Below are positions 5,955 to 6,437 of a stretch of 6,437 nucleotides of DNA, one piece after another. The notes beneath the pieces are model-generated. The model ran no database searches and was not told the origin of the DNA. It saw nothing but the letters and a program-made list of their open reading frames with translations. The DNA is from Candidatus Zixiibacteriota bacterium (GTDB taxonomy: Bacteria > Zixibacteria > MSB-5A5 > JAABVY01 > JAHJOQ01), in NCBI GenBank assembly GCA_030631455.1, contig DAOVLC010000092.1:1-6437 (forward strand), read 5' to 3'. How positions within the stretch are numbered: position 1 is the stretch's first letter; every line of letters starts with the position of its first letter. A program made the position numbers and the translations under genes.

Positions 5955-6224
5955 ATGAAGTCCAAGGGTGGACTACCGGTTGCGCTGTGCGTGTTACTTG
6001 GCTTGGCGCTCAGCATCTTCGCAGTAGCGGACGACGGTCCGACGGTTTGCGATTGCGAAAGTGCTATGGATTGCGTAACAGGCTGCGATATCTGCCTGTT
6101 CGCAGAGTATCAGCAACAGGCCGATACGGTCTTCTGCGAGGACCAGTTGGAGTGGATTCAGTGCTGCGCTCGGGCACCGGAAGACTCGGTCTGTCGATGG
6201 GATCCGGACGATCCAATCGAGTAG
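5955..6224 (+). CDS. Secreted, acidic, cysteine-rich mini-protein of unknown function
   Basis: 89 residues from ATG 5955, with SD GGAGGG (5942-5947) 7 nt upstream. A classical signal peptide is visible: basic MKSK, a hydrophobic core (about 7-24) and a likely cut after Ala25 (AVA before DDG). No lipobox is present. The mature part of about 64 residues has nine cysteines (32, 34, 40, 44, 47, 61, 70, 71, 80), including CxC, CxxC (44-47) and CC pairs, and about 17 acidic against 2 basic residues. An odd cysteine count and CxC/CxxC pairs suit either disulfides with one free thiol or metal binding. I do not recognise the family. It is followed 7 nt later by a TPR-like gene whose SD overlaps its stop codon, so the two form an operon. 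Expression is probably governed by two promoters and an SD-masking leader. A longer in-frame start upstream at 5865 is excluded because it would precede the signal peptide and has no SD. Confidence 0.8.
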   Translation: MKSKGGLPVALCVLLGLALSIFAVADDGPTVCDCESAMDCVTGCDICLFAEYQQQADTVFCEDQLEWIQCCARAPEDSVCRWDPDDPIE

Positions 6225-6231
6225 GAGAATG

Positions 6232-6437
6232 ATGGAAAAGGCTGTCAATTCAGGAAAGGTTCTGGATAGAGCTATTCGGCTACTCCGAGCCGGCAGCTAT
6301 GAGAAATCCTTAAAATTGGCAAGCCAACACCTCGGAAACTCGCCAACGGGGCAGCATTTTCGCTGCCTCGTTGCGATGGATATGCACCATCAGTGGGAGT
6401 ATGACGCGGCCCGAGAGATCGCGGTGAGTATGCTTAA
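6232..6437 (+). CDS. TPR-like helical protein, 3' partial
   Basis: The frame is open from tandem ATGs (6229 and 6232) to the window end, with 68 residues seen from 6232. AGGAG (6223-6227), overlapping the stop of the preceding gene, is 4 nt from ATG 6232 but only 1 nt from ATG 6229, so the second is preferred. The visible part is alpha-helical and amphipathic: AIRLLRAGSYEKSLKLA (14-30) follows the TPR helix A/helix B spacing (small residue, Tyr, then Leu/Ala), and a second helical pair appears at about 43-68. There is no signal peptide, so it is probably cytosolic. TPR proteins are scaffolds; the partner is unknown. The 7-nt gap indicates co-transcription with the cysteine-rich secreted protein. 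A longer homologous domain may follow beyond the window. Confidence 0.72.
   Translation, partial: MEKAVNSGKVLDRAIRLLRAGSYEKSLKLASQHLGNSPTGQHFRCLVAMDMHHQWEYDAAREIAVSML

Noticed and set aside
5816..6232. 138-codon plus-strand frame overlapping the cysteine-rich gene, as a protein-coding gene
   Set aside because: Its Arg/Gly-rich product looks like an out-of-frame reading of the signal-peptide gene. Only its start region is kept as a possible leader feature.

Overview
The window reads as chromosomal DNA of a Gram-negative-type bacterium with roughly balanced base composition. Genes are tightly spaced and all on the + strand, with good Shine-Dalgarno (SD) sites and near-consensus sigma-70 promoters. 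The family mix (multi-GAF histidine kinase, NtrC-class sigma-54 activator, stand-alone degenerate GGDEF protein, FetAB-type exporter) and frequent AGA/AGG/ATA codons would fit a deltaproteobacterium-like lineage or a candidate phylum such as those near the FCB group. This taxonomic guess is weak and rests on no marker gene.

Layout. (1) Positions 1-1757: 3' part of a large sensor histidine kinase, with the apparent end of a receiver domain, two GAF domains, HisKA and HATPase. (2) 1758-1906: a spacer with a weak hairpin/T-run and a possible 23-codon ORF whose stop overlaps the next start (ATGA). (3) 1907-3355: an NtrC-class response regulator (REC, AAA+ with intact GAFTGA, Fis-type HTH), the likely partner of the kinase. 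(4) 3356-3563: a spacer ending in a near-perfect -24/-12 sigma-54 promoter. (5) 3564-4040: a small stand-alone GGDEF-fold protein in which the catalytic GGDEF is replaced by DRDRV but the RxxD inhibitory-site spacing is kept. (6) 4056-5606: a strong sigma-70 promoter, then an ABC ATPase that appears leaderless, overlapping by 8 bp with a FetB/YbbM-family permease; together a FetAB-like (YbbL/YbbM) exporter. (7) 5607-5954: a regulatory spacer with a perfect 10-1-10 palindrome containing a Fur-family-like 7-1-7 box, two successive sigma-70 promoters, and a 12-nt perfect inverted repeat that can mask the ribosome binding site of the next gene. (8) 5955-6224: a secreted, acidic, nine-cysteine mini-protein. 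(9) 6232 to the window end: start of a TPR-like helical protein in the same operon.

How the parts may work together. The kinase/regulator pair probably controls sigma-54 promoters, and the nearest one drives the degenerate GGDEF gene immediately downstream; that points to a signal-to-c-di-GMP-effector module. The FetAB-like exporter has its own sigma-70 promoter. The most striking regulation is upstream of the cysteine-rich gene. A long transcript from the distal promoter would fold its SD into a hairpin, while a short transcript from the proximal promoter begins inside the hairpin loop and lacks the masking strand. Promoter choice could therefore act as a translational switch.
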